Shown here piece after piece: positions 45,649-54,020 of a DNA stretch of 54,020 nt. The stretch lies in the IMG/VR virus record IMGVR_UViG_3300044691_000045, positions 1 through 54,020 of that record; one strand, written 5' to 3'. Each line of letters begins with the position of its first letter. Position 1 is the first letter of the stretch. The DNA is from a virus. The notes under the pieces are model-generated. The model searched no databases, was not told the origin of the DNA, and saw nothing but the letters and a program-made list of their open reading frames with translations. A program made the position numbers and the translations under genes.

Positions 45649-46074
45649 TTACTCCACAGTGTCAAAAGTGTAGTTCGTCACAAAGTTGATGGGGTAGTTA
45701 TCCACGTTTGGCGGTAACTGTCTGACATCTTGGCTGCGATACCATACAGCAGTATTAGCAGGATTACGGAAGGACGACAACAGATTTTTAGCTATTGCCA
45801 TACCAGCGTCTAAGCCGCCCGGTTGCGTGGGACAAAATAGCTGCACATACAGCAAGCCATTTGAGGTATAGCGTGCTGGCTTTTGCAACGTAGTCTGCGC
45901 ATTTGTTACTTGCTGCGTAGATACACGCGCCCATACTTGGTCTTCTGGTGGCGCTTGCGGTTCTTTAATACCGGGGTAACGCACGTCAATAATATAGCCA
46001 AGATTCGCAGCATCAAATACAGCTTGCACGGCTGCAAACATAATATCGTGCGCCGCATTTAGTCCAGATGTCAT
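45649..46074 (-). CDS. Tail terminator protein (141 aa)
   Basis: The start overlaps the upstream stop by ATGA. The sequence (IMFAAVQAVFDAANLGYIID; VWARVSTQQVTNAQTTLQKP; LLYVQLFCPTQPGGLDAGMA) matches the gpU/DUF4128-type tail terminator pattern, with a helix, several strands and a loop. It caps the tail tube and joins it to the head. Position between the connector and the tube gene supports this. Confidence 0.7.
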   Translation of the reverse strand: MTSGLNAAHDIMFAAVQAVFDAANLGYIIDVRYPGIKEPQAPPEDQVWARVSTQQVTNAQTTLQKPARYTSNGLLYVQLFCPTQPGGLDAGMAIAKNLLSSFRNPANTAVWYRSQDVRQLPPNVDNYPINFVTNYTFDTVE

Positions 46075-46418
46075 GCCTTAAAATCCACGCGGTACAGGAT
46101 CACCGTATCTGCCGGTTTAACTTCCTGAATAGATGCTATATCCAGTACCTTACCGCCGCGTATAACTCTATCAGTTAATGAGGGCACAAACGGGATACCA
46201 CCTGCCATTAAACCACGCATAGACAGCGCCGTTACATCCGTACCCTTCACCAACTGTATTAACGAGTTCAACGACCCCTTTGGCTGCACAAACGCCATCT
46301 GTACCGCATACGCACGTACTACGCTTGTGCCCGTTTTCCACTTCTGTACATTGGCTACAGTGTAAGTTTGTTGCCATAGTACCTGTTCTCCATCGCGCAT
46401 AATTACACGCTTTGCCAT
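46071..46418 (-). CDS. Head-tail joining / neck protein (115 aa)
   Basis: The ATG at 46418 starts MAKRVIMRDGEQVLWQQTYT; an upstream GTG at 46445 would add nine residues. AGGAG lies very close to the ATG. The protein is beta-rich (RDGEQVLWQQTYTVANVQKW; VIRGGKVLDIASIQEVKPAD) and sits where the head-tail connector family is encoded. The TGA is shared with the tail terminator start. The family is inferred from position. Confidence 0.55.
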   Translation of the reverse strand: MAKRVIMRDGEQVLWQQTYTVANVQKWKTGTSVVRAYAVQMAFVQPKGSLNSLIQLVKGTDVTALSMRGLMAGGIPFVPSLTDRVIRGGKVLDIASIQEVKPADTVILYRVDFKA

Positions 46419-46447
46419 TGCTCCTAAACGCGCCGCTGTGCCCACAC

Positions 46448-47035
46448 CTACACCCGTATCGTTTTCAGGCCGAAAGCAGCGCCGGTTGTGAGTAATGGTG
46501 CGAGAATGGATTTTACACGCGGCAATAGTACAGCGTATGGCATAGAACTATTTTGCGAATACTGAGTAACAATGCCGTCCATAGATTCCATAGTCACTCT
46601 ACCGCCGTCAATTACTGTGTTTCTGCGCAACTCGATACCGTCTACAAGCTGCGCCATAACTAACTCAGCGGTCGCAGTCTTTAGCTCTGTGGGTATCAGA
46701 TTCGCGTTAGGATCAACGTATGTAAACAACGGCGTAGAAAAACGCAAGTTGTAAAACATAGAGTTAGGATCGGCAAACACGTTGTACGGCACAACCGTAC
46801 GGGGCCATTGCAATGGCTGTGTGTAGGACGTTGGGCGTCCTTTGTACTCGCCAGCAAGTGACTCCAGATAGTCAGTTGCTAAGACCATGTGCGAGATTTG
46901 CGGGTTGATGAGTTGACCACGCGAAAAGGCGTACTGCGTCACAAACGCCTGCGTTGTGTAGGCATTGGCATTTGCTACCCCTGTGCCGTCCTCAACTATA
47001 AGGACGGCACTCGGAGGAGTTGGGGTAGTTCCCAC
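46448..47035 (-). CDS. Head-tail connector, DnaT-like-domain protein (195 aa)
   Basis: The GTG start overlaps the upstream TAG. The opening VEDGTGVANANAYTTQAFVT, followed by VLATDYLESLAGEYKGR and PLQWPRTVV, is the pattern of the phage protein family annotated as putative DnaT-like or connector domain, which are head completion proteins encoded right after the capsid genes. The DnaT label is historical; a neck function fits better. Confidence 0.65.
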   Translation of the reverse strand: MGTTPTPPSAVLIVEDGTGVANANAYTTQAFVTQYAFSRGQLINPQISHMVLATDYLESLAGEYKGRPTSYTQPLQWPRTVVPYNVFADPNSMFYNLRFSTPLFTYVDPNANLIPTELKTATAELVMAQLVDGIELRRNTVIDGGRVTMESMDGIVTQYSQNSSMPYAVLLPRVKSILAPLLTTGAAFGLKTIRV

Positions 47036-47565
47036 TACGCGCTCGCGTTAGGCGTCCAAGGCGTCTGGGCACCGTTGGCAGGAAGGCCCGACAGCGGGGC
47101 AGCAGCGCCGGTTGTAGCGCCTGCTGGTGCTGCTTTGGCACTCTTCGCGCTGGTGTTGTTTGCGGCATGCTCTGCGAGCCTGCTAACGCTTGGTTCGGAG
47201 TCAGAGGAGCGCTTGACAGTGGAATTTTCCACTGAAAAGGATTCTGCGCCTTTCTGCCCTTCGTCCAGCGCCTTCGGATCACGCTTGAGCGCTTCGCGCG
47301 CCTGTGCCGCTACACCAGCAGACAACTTGCCGGAGTTAGCAAGTTGATCGTTCAAACCACGCAAGTGTGCGCGGCGGTTGTTGTCATTGAAACCATGCTC
47401 ATCCATCGGAATAGTAACAAGCTGCCCATTCCGGATGATGGTCAATTCATCGGTTTCTGGCGCGGCATCATCAACGACAAAGTTCTCCAGATTAACGGAA
47501 TCCTCGCCTTCGATTCGTGCCTGTGCCTCAAGCTGCGCTTTCAACATCGCCATCTGACTCGCCAT
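47035..47565 (-). CDS. Disordered protein downstream of capsid (176 aa)
   Basis: GAGGG lies 7 bases before the ATG at 47565. The first 60 residues are charged and partly structured (DELTIIRNGQLVTIPMDEHG); the rest is Ala/Ser/Pro-rich and disordered (AAPAGATTGAAAPLSGLPAN). Found immediately after the major capsid gene, it may be a head decoration or assembly protein. No family recognised. Confidence 0.5.
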   Translation of the reverse strand: MASQMAMLKAQLEAQARIEGEDSVNLENFVVDDAAPETDELTIIRNGQLVTIPMDEHGFNDNNRRAHLRGLNDQLANSGKLSAGVAAQAREALKRDPKALDEGQKGAESFSVENSTVKRSSDSEPSVSRLAEHAANNTSAKSAKAAPAGATTGAAAPLSGLPANGAQTPWTPNASA

Positions 47566-47630
47566 TCCTGTACCCTCGCGTTTCTATGCAGGTTAATGCA
47601 ACTACGGCGGTTGTTACACCGCCTTGCTAG

Positions 47631-48665
47631 TTAGCCGTTGGTTACAAGGAACACAATTGGCATTTGCTTGCGTGCAACTGTGCGCGTCCAGTTCGCAGCC
47701 GCCGCAAGATCAGCGACGTTAGGAGAACCGGGATTGTTTGCACCACCGTGCAAAGTTGCGCCCATGTTCCACGAATGCCCAAACGGATGGATGAGCCAAT
47801 TGTAGCGCTCAAACCATGTATCCACACCAGCACCGTTGCCCTGCTGCGGCAAGTGGTACAACTCAGCAGCCGGAGGACCGCCAAGCTCGCTGCCGTAGCC
47901 GATAGTGCCGTCACCGGATAGCACGCTGGTGTACTTGAAATTGCCGCTGCCATCGGGACCGGAAACAGGCATCGAATCATCGGCAATAACGCGCATGCCT
48001 TGAAACGTTGCAATGTCCGGGGAACCGTCTGCGGGATGCTCGTACACAATCTGGTTATTCTGGCGCATGCGGAGCATGACGTTTGAATGTACCAGAAGCG
48101 TACGGTACAAATCGTGCTGGTCGCCCGAAGTGTACACAGCAGCAAGGAAGCTGTTGAGATTGAACATGTTTGCGTTACCGGCAACACCGGATGCCGCGCT
48201 AATGTCAATCACCATATCGCTGGCGTTGTTCAACTTGTTCGCGCCCAACATGCCATTGAACACGGCAATAACATAGCGCTGCCAGCGGCGAGTCCAGTAC
48301 GTGCCGGTACGGTCTTTGATGCGCTGCATAGGATCAGCGCCGATAACCGTAGGAATGATGTCAGCACAGGCCCACGATTGGTTAATGTACATCTTGCGTG
48401 CGAACCACTCACCTGTACCAACCTTGTTAGGTACAGCAATATCCGCTGGATTGTCAGTGGAATAGTTCGGTTCGATGGTCGCGTCCAGATCACCGAAGAA
48501 AGGAACAGTGATAAACGTACCAGACTTGGCTAGAATCGCGTCTAGCTCCGCAGTACGGACAACAACACCAGATTGAAAGATGTTGGTGAGTTCCGGGCTA
48601 TTTAGCGTTTCATAGCCTGCCCATACTGCGGGGATGAATACATCAGCAAACTGTGTCGTTGCCAT
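47631..48665 (-). CDS. Major capsid protein (344 aa)
   Basis: GAGG lies 5 bases before the ATG at 48665. The sequence begins MATTQFADVFIPAVWAGYET and contains FQSGVVVRTAELDAILAKSG, TWFERYNWLIHPFGHSWNMG and TRTVARKQMPIVFLVTNG, a pattern of capsid proteins with the HK97 fold (often annotated as major capsid protein/coat protein). Position after the scaffold gene and before the connector genes is canonical. The size is typical for a T=7 head. Confidence 0.9.
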   Translation of the reverse strand: MATTQFADVFIPAVWAGYETLNSPELTNIFQSGVVVRTAELDAILAKSGTFITVPFFGDLDATIEPNYSTDNPADIAVPNKVGTGEWFARKMYINQSWACADIIPTVIGADPMQRIKDRTGTYWTRRWQRYVIAVFNGMLGANKLNNASDMVIDISAASGVAGNANMFNLNSFLAAVYTSGDQHDLYRTLLVHSNVMLRMRQNNQIVYEHPADGSPDIATFQGMRVIADDSMPVSGPDGSGNFKYTSVLSGDGTIGYGSELGGPPAAELYHLPQQGNGAGVDTWFERYNWLIHPFGHSWNMGATLHGGANNPGSPNVADLAAAANWTRTVARKQMPIVFLVTNG

Positions 48666-48688
48666 GTTGCCTCATATGGTACCAGCGC

Positions 48689-49423
48689 CTACCGTACTCG
48701 ACTGGGAGGGCTGTATCTAGGCGTAGACGATGGAGCTATCTGCGCGTATGCCGAGGGATCAGCCTGAGCCAGTGTCTTCCTTTCCTCGAAAGACATCTCA
48801 GACCACTTTTTCCCACTGGCACCGCCATGTGAGGTTTGGCCGTTGGCACCGCCACCAGCCTTGCTACCTACAAGGATAGTACGTAACTCTGGATCAGCAC
48901 GCAATGCTTTTTTTAGATCATCCTTAGTCATGCCGGAAACGTTGCCTAATTCATCCAGCACGTGTAACTCCGGTGTGCCATCTTCCCTGTAATCCACTTT
49001 CAGCCGCTTTTGTATCAGCAGCGCCATTGCTTTCGGAGATGTCGAAATCTCTGCTGCAATTGCTTGCGCCGTGTCGTCAACATGCGTTTTTTCGACATAC
49101 TTGCGCAATCCGTCAATGGTCGCCTGTAGCTTTGCCTGCTCGCGTGCGTGTGCATCCTTCCACTGCTTTTCTTTCTCCGTCAGTGTGCCAGCCTGCTTTG
49201 TTTCAGCAGCTACAGCGCGTGCTTCGGACTCTAATGCGCGTGCTTCCGCTTTCTGGCGTTCGCTCTTTTCATGATCTTTTGCACGCTTGAGCGCGGATAC
49301 GTCATCGAATCCGCCTTCCAAGTCCAGCAGGTATGAGCCGTCGTTTTCCTCTGTATACAGCGCCTTGGTTGCCGCATCAAGTAGTGCAAATTCTTCTGCC
49401 GTAAGTATTTTCTTAACGCTCAT
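48689..49423 (-). CDS. Scaffold protein (244 aa)
   Basis: AGGAG lies 10 bases before the ATG at 49423. The N-terminus is LTAEEFALLDAATKALYTEE, then about 90 residues of coiled coil (EKSERQKAEARALESEARAV) and a C-terminal basic helix. This is the standard layout of head scaffold proteins, which guide capsid assembly and are then lost. The tail region around residue 180-210 is Gly-rich. It directly precedes the major capsid gene. Confidence 0.8.
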   Translation of the reverse strand: MSVKKILTAEEFALLDAATKALYTEENDGSYLLDLEGGFDDVSALKRAKDHEKSERQKAEARALESEARAVAAETKQAGTLTEKEKQWKDAHAREQAKLQATIDGLRKYVEKTHVDDTAQAIAAEISTSPKAMALLIQKRLKVDYREDGTPELHVLDELGNVSGMTKDDLKKALRADPELRTILVGSKAGGGANGQTSHGGASGKKWSEMSFEERKTLAQADPSAYAQIAPSSTPRYSPPSRVR

Positions 49424-49435
49424 TTTTGTAGTCTC

Positions 49436-50500
49436 CTAGTTCGCTGTATAGCTAGCTCTCATCTTCTTTACAAATTGGTCTAGTGTCAATGGGGGAGTTA
49501 CATTATATTCAGGAAAACCAGCAGTAGCTAAGTCTATAGGCTGCTCACCGTACAACGGAAACGTACGGCTGCGGCAGTTAGGATGTGCAGGCGGCAATGG
49601 TCCTTCGCCTACAACATAGATGTTGCCATCGCGCGTTCTACACACTTCACTAGTACGGCTATCAAGTATAGATGCCCATTGATAATAAGACAGATATGCG
49701 CTGCCTATTCCCATCTGTACTATAGCGCTAGTGTGCTGCACAAGCGTATTAACTACGGCATCATTCGCAGCCGCCAAACGAGATAGTACACCACCCCTAA
49801 AACCATCAGGATCACCAGCTTGTGCGTTACGTCCAATAGCTATACCTGTGAATGCCTCTAATGTTTCTTGCGGCGTCCATGCGTTTGCGTACGCTTTTGT
49901 AATCAAGCTGGATGATGCAGTAATAGCATAGTTAACAAACCACGCAATCATCTGTTCTGGCGTTTGACCGTTTGCAGGAACCGGAGCATTACTGACTGTT
50001 GCCCACAAACTTTCATTGCCTGCATCGTCTCCGGAGATTGCGGAGATACCGTATAGTGGCGATGCGTCAACGTGTGTGGGTAACTGGTTTGCTGTTTGTG
50101 TAAGCTGTTCATGCTCTGTAGCAGTAAGATCGTTTTCTTGTTCGGGAGTGCGCCCGGTAACATGCACATAGATGTCCCTTGTTACTTCCACGTCAGTTGC
50201 AAGAAAGTCTTGCAATATCTTTATCAACTGCTGTGTGTATATGCTGTAGAACTGTATCTGCGCACGCTTGAAACGATACACAAAAGTTATCAACTCTTTC
50301 CTAGTAAAAGAGTCCATGCGCTCATACCGTACGCCGTGAATAAACGCAGCAAACTGACTATAAATTTGCGTAAGCAATTCACGATAATTCTGCGCGAAAC
50401 CTGCTTTGACACCCTCTAAGTATACTTGGTGTCTGTACAGCAGATTGAACAGATATATGTTTTGTGCCGTAAATAGTGCGTCAAACTTTTTAGTTGCCAT
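49436..50500 (-). CDS. Mu F-like minor head protein (354 aa)
   Basis: The start follows TAA of the portal gene by a few bases. The N-terminal 120 residues are helical; the C-terminal third has the phage Mu gpF / SPP1 gp7 pattern DSRTSEVCRTRDGNIYVVGE followed by PLPPAHPNCRSRTFPLYG, including the conserved Cys and HPNCR. These proteins attach to the portal and take part in head morphogenesis and DNA ejection. Its place between the portal and the scaffold is typical. Confidence 0.85.
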   Translation of the reverse strand: MATKKFDALFTAQNIYLFNLLYRHQVYLEGVKAGFAQNYRELLTQIYSQFAAFIHGVRYERMDSFTRKELITFVYRFKRAQIQFYSIYTQQLIKILQDFLATDVEVTRDIYVHVTGRTPEQENDLTATEHEQLTQTANQLPTHVDASPLYGISAISGDDAGNESLWATVSNAPVPANGQTPEQMIAWFVNYAITASSSLITKAYANAWTPQETLEAFTGIAIGRNAQAGDPDGFRGGVLSRLAAANDAVVNTLVQHTSAIVQMGIGSAYLSYYQWASILDSRTSEVCRTRDGNIYVVGEGPLPPAHPNCRSRTFPLYGEQPIDLATAGFPEYNVTPPLTLDQFVKKMRASYTAN

Positions 50501-52198
50501 TTATGTTGTCTGCGTAGTTTTAGGACTTGCTCCTGCAACCGCTGCTTTCTCACCGCCCGGATGCTTGCCGATAGTAGGTTGCGGTTTACCGCCGCCTGCT
50601 GGTGGCTTACCGCTACCGTTAGGCTTACCACCGGGAGGCGCGGCACCACCTGCTGGTGGCTTCGCGCTATCTGCGAATGGATCAGCTTGCGGCAACAGCG
50701 TAATAGTCTGCGCAGCCAACTCTTTACTAATCTCTTCCTGCGCTTGTTTGTCATCCTCAAGTAGCAAGCCGCCGCTGCGCAGATTCGCGCGATACTCAGG
50801 CCAACTAATAGCGCCGCTAGTCCATTCTTTCAGTAATTGTCCTCTATCCTGTGCATTCATCTTGGACAGATCGAAGTCTTTGCTAAGTGTTATTTTGATG
50901 TCTGTTTCATCTGCGTTCACAAAGCCAGCGCACCAGTGCATAGATTTTGTAAAAGCACTAGATACATTCTTAGATATGTTAGAAAGAATTGAACTTTCTG
51001 TGTCGTGATCTACCAGCGCTTCTGTTGCTGTACGTCCACCTGTTTTTTCAGGCTCTACCAGCTTCGCACCTAGCGCCAGCATTTGTTGTTCTTTGTGCGT
51101 CATAGCTTCCATAGCCATGCTATTCGGTGATACCTCCAGCAAGCCGATAGCAGCACCGACCGGCAACGGTATGCCTCCCATAGCACCAACGCGCAAAGAA
51201 CCTTTCAAAGTTTGTTCTAGCCATTCCTGCGTTAGTCCAGTAACCCACGGTGTAGGTTGTCCAACAACAAAAACGCTTTCCTCATAGTCTGCACTATTAC
51301 GATAATGCGAGATGTTGAGCGATGCCATATCGTACAAGATTGGCACTTCTGGTCTTGGATCATTGCTGGTAGCACCGCAGAATGTAAACGGTATTTCGTC
51401 CAACGGAGCGCCTTGCGCATTCAAAGGCGTGTACTCCGGCAACGCTACAAGTTTGTTTTTCTTGGTCGCGTCTGCTGTCTGCGGCTTAACGGATGCTGCC
51501 TGAGATGTAGCAGCAAGTTTGGCTTGTTCCGAATTAGGCTCTACCCACAACTGCGCAACGTGGTTGCCGGTTTCTGGATCGATACGCAGCACACGGTACT
51601 GTAGCAATTCCTGCGCAGAGAAACCATCCTCGCCTATGCCGAAGTTTTTCTCGCGCAGCACAACTAATGAGAGTATCTGACGTGCGCCTTTCTGTACTGT
51701 GCGCCAATTGATAATATCCCACGGTTGATAAACTGTAATGGTAGGACGCACATAACCGTCCTCAAGATCAGCAACCGTTGCCACTGCACCGTCTGGATTA
51801 GGCGGATAATCGGCAAGTAATCCGCAGCGGCTATACGCAAGTGTGTAGTCTACTGCGCGTGTTAAAGACTGCTCCAAAGACAAGCCTGTGCCGTCGCAGT
51901 CATCTACCATTACGTTGCTAAGTGCTGTGGGCAGATTGATAACCGGCGCTTCTAAAAACACCTGCCCAACCATACCGGCATGTGTTCTGCGCGTTACGTT
52001 GTAGAACACTGCGCGCCTAACATATGCCTCATAGCGCAGCATATTTGCCGCGCTCTTATCTGCTGCATTAGGCATAGGCAGATAGCGCTCACGCAACAAC
52101 GAATCTTTGATGGTAACTTCGCCAGCAAGACAATCACGTATAAGATCATACTGTTTCCGTAGTTCTCTTAATTCTGCGCGCTCATACGTGACATCCAT
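50501..52198 (-). CDS. Portal protein, DUF4055 family (565 aa)
   Basis: GAGG stands 7 bases before the ATG at 52198. The sequence contains KDSLLRERYLPMPNAADKSA, RAVFYNVTRRTHAGMVGQVF and LLADYPPNPDGAVATVADLE, and GVNAL-like strands, as in DUF4055 portal proteins. The C-terminal 60 residues are a Pro/Gly/Lys-rich low-complexity tail (KPPAGGAAPPGGKPNGSGKP). Portals form the dodecameric DNA gate of the head and take the terminase motor. It is followed immediately by the Mu F-like gene. Confidence 0.85.
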   Translation of the reverse strand: MDVTYERAELRELRKQYDLIRDCLAGEVTIKDSLLRERYLPMPNAADKSAANMLRYEAYVRRAVFYNVTRRTHAGMVGQVFLEAPVINLPTALSNVMVDDCDGTGLSLEQSLTRAVDYTLAYSRCGLLADYPPNPDGAVATVADLEDGYVRPTITVYQPWDIINWRTVQKGARQILSLVVLREKNFGIGEDGFSAQELLQYRVLRIDPETGNHVAQLWVEPNSEQAKLAATSQAASVKPQTADATKKNKLVALPEYTPLNAQGAPLDEIPFTFCGATSNDPRPEVPILYDMASLNISHYRNSADYEESVFVVGQPTPWVTGLTQEWLEQTLKGSLRVGAMGGIPLPVGAAIGLLEVSPNSMAMEAMTHKEQQMLALGAKLVEPEKTGGRTATEALVDHDTESSILSNISKNVSSAFTKSMHWCAGFVNADETDIKITLSKDFDLSKMNAQDRGQLLKEWTSGAISWPEYRANLRSGGLLLEDDKQAQEEISKELAAQTITLLPQADPFADSAKPPAGGAAPPGGKPNGSGKPPAGGGKPQPTIGKHPGGEKAAVAGASPKTTQTT

Positions 52199-52207
52199 TG
52201 TTTATCC

Positions 52208-53737
52208 TCAGTAATAAGTAAAACTGAAATTTGCTTTGTTCGCTAAACGATTCGCGCCTTTTAGCACGCGATACCGTACTTGGTCATACGCATGATCTTC
52301 GGCGTGTGTATCCACATCGTCAATTTTCAAAGGATCACGCGGCAGTATTGGCAGTGTAGCAATAGATGCTCTACAGTGTGCCATAAAATAAATAGCTGGT
52401 CCTTCGTGCTTTACTGCGGCTTGTAAACGATCACGCAGCAGTTGCAAGCCATTACGACGCGAGCCGGGAGACTTGTCGCTTTCCTGCCAACGCACGCCCT
52501 TGTCAGCCATCTTTTTCTCTATGGTATCTACGTCAGACTCGCGCACATCGCGTATCTGATTATCTGCGGGGCCGGGGCGCGGCTGCCGTTGTATCAGCTT
52601 ATCGCGCAGTAAGCGTATCTCTTCGTTAATCACCATTTGCGCAACATCAGGCGCAGACATCCGCAAGCCTTCGTTGTTGCCAACACCTGTACTTAGATAC
52701 AGTTCTCCGCACTGAATTAGAGAACCTTTTTCCGGGCAGAATATTTTACCATCCGGCAAAGTTGCCTCTTCGCCATTTGCTTCTGCCCACCAACCTATTG
52801 CGCATGGATGCGAACTACCCCAATCTAGAGAACGGTCAACATACCAATCTATAGGAACTTGGAATGTAGGCATGATGTGTATAGCTGGCTTCCATAGATC
52901 ATCTATCGCACCACCGGATACAACATCCCAGCTACCCTCTAGCCATGACTTGCGCAAGTTCTCATTGTTCGCGCATAGTTGCATGAGTCCAGCGATGTAC
53001 GTTGCGCTGAGATACTTGTTTTCCCTGAATGAGCCAAAGATAGCTATTTGCGTGCGTTCGATGTCTACCAGCTTACCGCCTTGTTGCGGATCAGGTACGT
53101 CTTTGAACACGGTACGCACTACGGTACCAGAAGGCGCAGGATCGATAAACCGTTGCTTTACTTGCGCGTGGCCTATGCCTTCAGAGTTAGTAGTAGCAAA
53201 CGTTTTTAATGGAATAGGCGGCAACGTGTAATTGCCGCTTTTGTCCTTTGGGCTATTCTTTTCTTGCGTCCATGACGAACGATTGCAACTCATCATCAAA
53301 TCGAACGCTTTTAAGTTAGGCCACTTGGTTAACTCGTTCCACGCAATAAACGGATATTCGTGGCCGTGATAGTTAGAATAATCGCGCTCATCAAATACAG
53401 CGCGCAGCAATAATTCTTCACCTGTAGGCCACAACCATTTGTACTCATTACCCGCAAGAAACTTTACGCCATCATCGAAAGCGTAATAAACGCGCTTCAT
53501 CTTATCTAAGATGTCGTCTAGGTGCTTGTATTCACGATCTATTACGATGCCGCGCCAGAACCTACCGTAGCCTATGCCCACATGCTTACGGAATGCCATC
53601 ATCTCGGCTTCTGTCTTGCCGGGGCCGCGTGTGCCGTGATAGAGAGTTACATCAGCGCGTGAATCCAGCGCGAGCGTTTGGGAACCGGGTAGCGGTTCCC
53701 AAACAACTTTTGTAACTGGCTCAGTTAATAGAGGCAT
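52208..53737 (-). CDS. terL: Terminase large subunit (509 aa)
   Basis: The ATPase domain has Walker A GTRGPGKT at residues 35-42 and a Walker B-like FIAWNE at 130-135. The nuclease domain includes DRSLDWGSSHPCAIGWW, with the aspartate typical of the RNase H-like metal site, and later DVRESDVDTIEKKMADKG. The packaging motor cuts concatemers and pumps DNA into the head. The start overlaps the small subunit gene by 17 bases. The large subunit sits first in the late operon, as usual. Length matches the 450-600 residues of its family. Confidence 0.9.
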   Translation of the reverse strand: MPLLTEPVTKVVWEPLPGSQTLALDSRADVTLYHGTRGPGKTEAEMMAFRKHVGIGYGRFWRGIVIDREYKHLDDILDKMKRVYYAFDDGVKFLAGNEYKWLWPTGEELLLRAVFDERDYSNYHGHEYPFIAWNELTKWPNLKAFDLMMSCNRSSWTQEKNSPKDKSGNYTLPPIPLKTFATTNSEGIGHAQVKQRFIDPAPSGTVVRTVFKDVPDPQQGGKLVDIERTQIAIFGSFRENKYLSATYIAGLMQLCANNENLRKSWLEGSWDVVSGGAIDDLWKPAIHIMPTFQVPIDWYVDRSLDWGSSHPCAIGWWAEANGEEATLPDGKIFCPEKGSLIQCGELYLSTGVGNNEGLRMSAPDVAQMVINEEIRLLRDKLIQRQPRPGPADNQIRDVRESDVDTIEKKMADKGVRWQESDKSPGSRRNGLQLLRDRLQAAVKHEGPAIYFMAHCRASIATLPILPRDPLKIDDVDTHAEDHAYDQVRYRVLKGANRLANKANFSFTYY

Positions 53738-54020
53738 GGGCAGTCAACGCGGCTTGCTGTTTTGCTGCGGCTATTTCCCACTGCTCATCCGATGTATGCA
53801 CAGGAATGACCATAACCTTATTGTCAAGTGCAACGTTGACGGTTGGCGCATCCTTGGCTATCTCGCCCATGATTTGCGCATACAACTTGTGAGCATCCAG
53901 CGCTGTTTTGTAGTCCTTTTTCTGCTCCATCTCTTCTGCAAAGGTTAGTACAGACCGCGCGTGCTGTTCCTTTGTGGGCAGAAAGGTACGCTCGCCCTCT
54001 GCGGCGCGTATCTCATCCAT
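53721..54020 (-). CDS. Terminase small subunit, C-terminal part
   Basis: This is the remainder of the 155-aa small terminase protein that starts at 295 on the other side of the join. The ATG at 54020 is an internal methionine (residue 57), not the start. The segment holds a helical region around EMEQKKDYKTALDAHKLYAQ and ends inside the start of the large terminase gene, overlapping it by 17 bases, which suggests translational coupling. The function is inferred from position. Sequence alone gives no recognisable helix-turn-helix. Confidence 0.7.
   Translation of the reverse strand: MDEIRAAEGERTFLPTKEQHARSVLTFAEEMEQKKDYKTALDAHKLYAQIMGEIAKDAPTVNVALDNKVMVIPVHTSDEQWEIAAAKQQAALTAHASIN
53894..54020. 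repeat. 127-bp terminal direct repeat, right copy
   Basis: This is the second copy of bases 1-127 and closes the genome into a circle. The reading frame on the minus strand runs through it unbroken into the sequence at 295-128, which shows that the two ends are adjacent in the real molecule. Confidence 0.95.

Noticed and set aside
46448-47035. DNA-binding DnaT-like function for the connector
   Set aside because: The DnaT-like name is a family label; the position between capsid and tail terminator points to head completion.
47566-47630. Inverted repeat GGCGGT/ACCGCC after the capsid gene
   Set aside because: Only 6 bp with no T-tract on either strand; not convincing as a terminator.
47763-47772. 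Further parS-like site near the capsid gene (TGTTCCACGA)
   Set aside because: Only one half of the palindrome matches and it lies in coding sequence.

Overview
The window is the complete genome of a tailed phage (siphovirus-like), not a bacterial chromosome fragment. The first and last 127 bases are identical, as expected when an assembler opens a circular or circularly permuted genome, so the unique length is about 53,893 bp. The small terminase gene crosses the join. I see no integrase, recognisable lysogeny repressor, tRNA, rRNA, CRISPR array or insertion sequence. The host is probably a Gram-negative soil bacterium. An acidobacterial host is my inference only, from Sec signal peptides ending in A-x-A/Q, an Ig-like linker and a GH79-like glycosidase in the tail-fibre operon.

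Layout. (1) Minus strand, 53737 down to 35923: the head and tail operon in canonical order. It holds terminase, DUF4055 portal, Mu F-like protein, scaffold, major capsid, connectors, tail terminator, tail tube, a tail-assembly chaperone pair joined by a -1 frameshift, tape measure, DUF1833 protein, NlpC/P60 and a gpJ-like tip. (2) Minus strand, 13298 to 365: fibre, spike and glycosidase genes, six of them with Sec signal peptides, then a four-gene block of small proteins that probably includes the lysis genes. (3) Minus strand, 19021 to 13384: small accessory genes linked by ATGA overlaps, including zinc-knuckle mini-proteins, a LuxR-type helix-turn-helix protein and a RusA resolvase. (4) A 645-bp control region at 19022-19666 with an iterated TGTCGGA element, an A/C-rich direct-repeat block and a perfect parS-like palindrome. 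A second identical palindrome lies at 18235-18250. (5) Plus strand, 19667-23853: small early genes separated by stem-loop spacers and led by an extended ACCGGAGGCC ribosome-binding site. (6) Minus strand, 26572-24092: a ribbon-helix-helix-like protein and a primase-polymerase/helicase. (7) Plus strand, 26681-35926: the replication and recombination operon, with Sak4-like ATPase, DUF669 SSB, Cas4-like nuclease, RadD-like helicase, clamp-like protein and family A DNA polymerase.

How it fits together. The phage replicates with its own primase, helicase, clamp and polymerase, and can recombine by annealing with RusA resolution. It packages DNA with its own terminase and carries enzymes likely to act on surface polysaccharide. 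The most unusual features are the paired parS-like sites without a visible parAB, the repeated intergenic stem-loops, a strongly over-represented octamer (TGTGGGCA/TGCCCACA), and the secretion signals on six presumed fibre proteins. No endolysin could be recognised.
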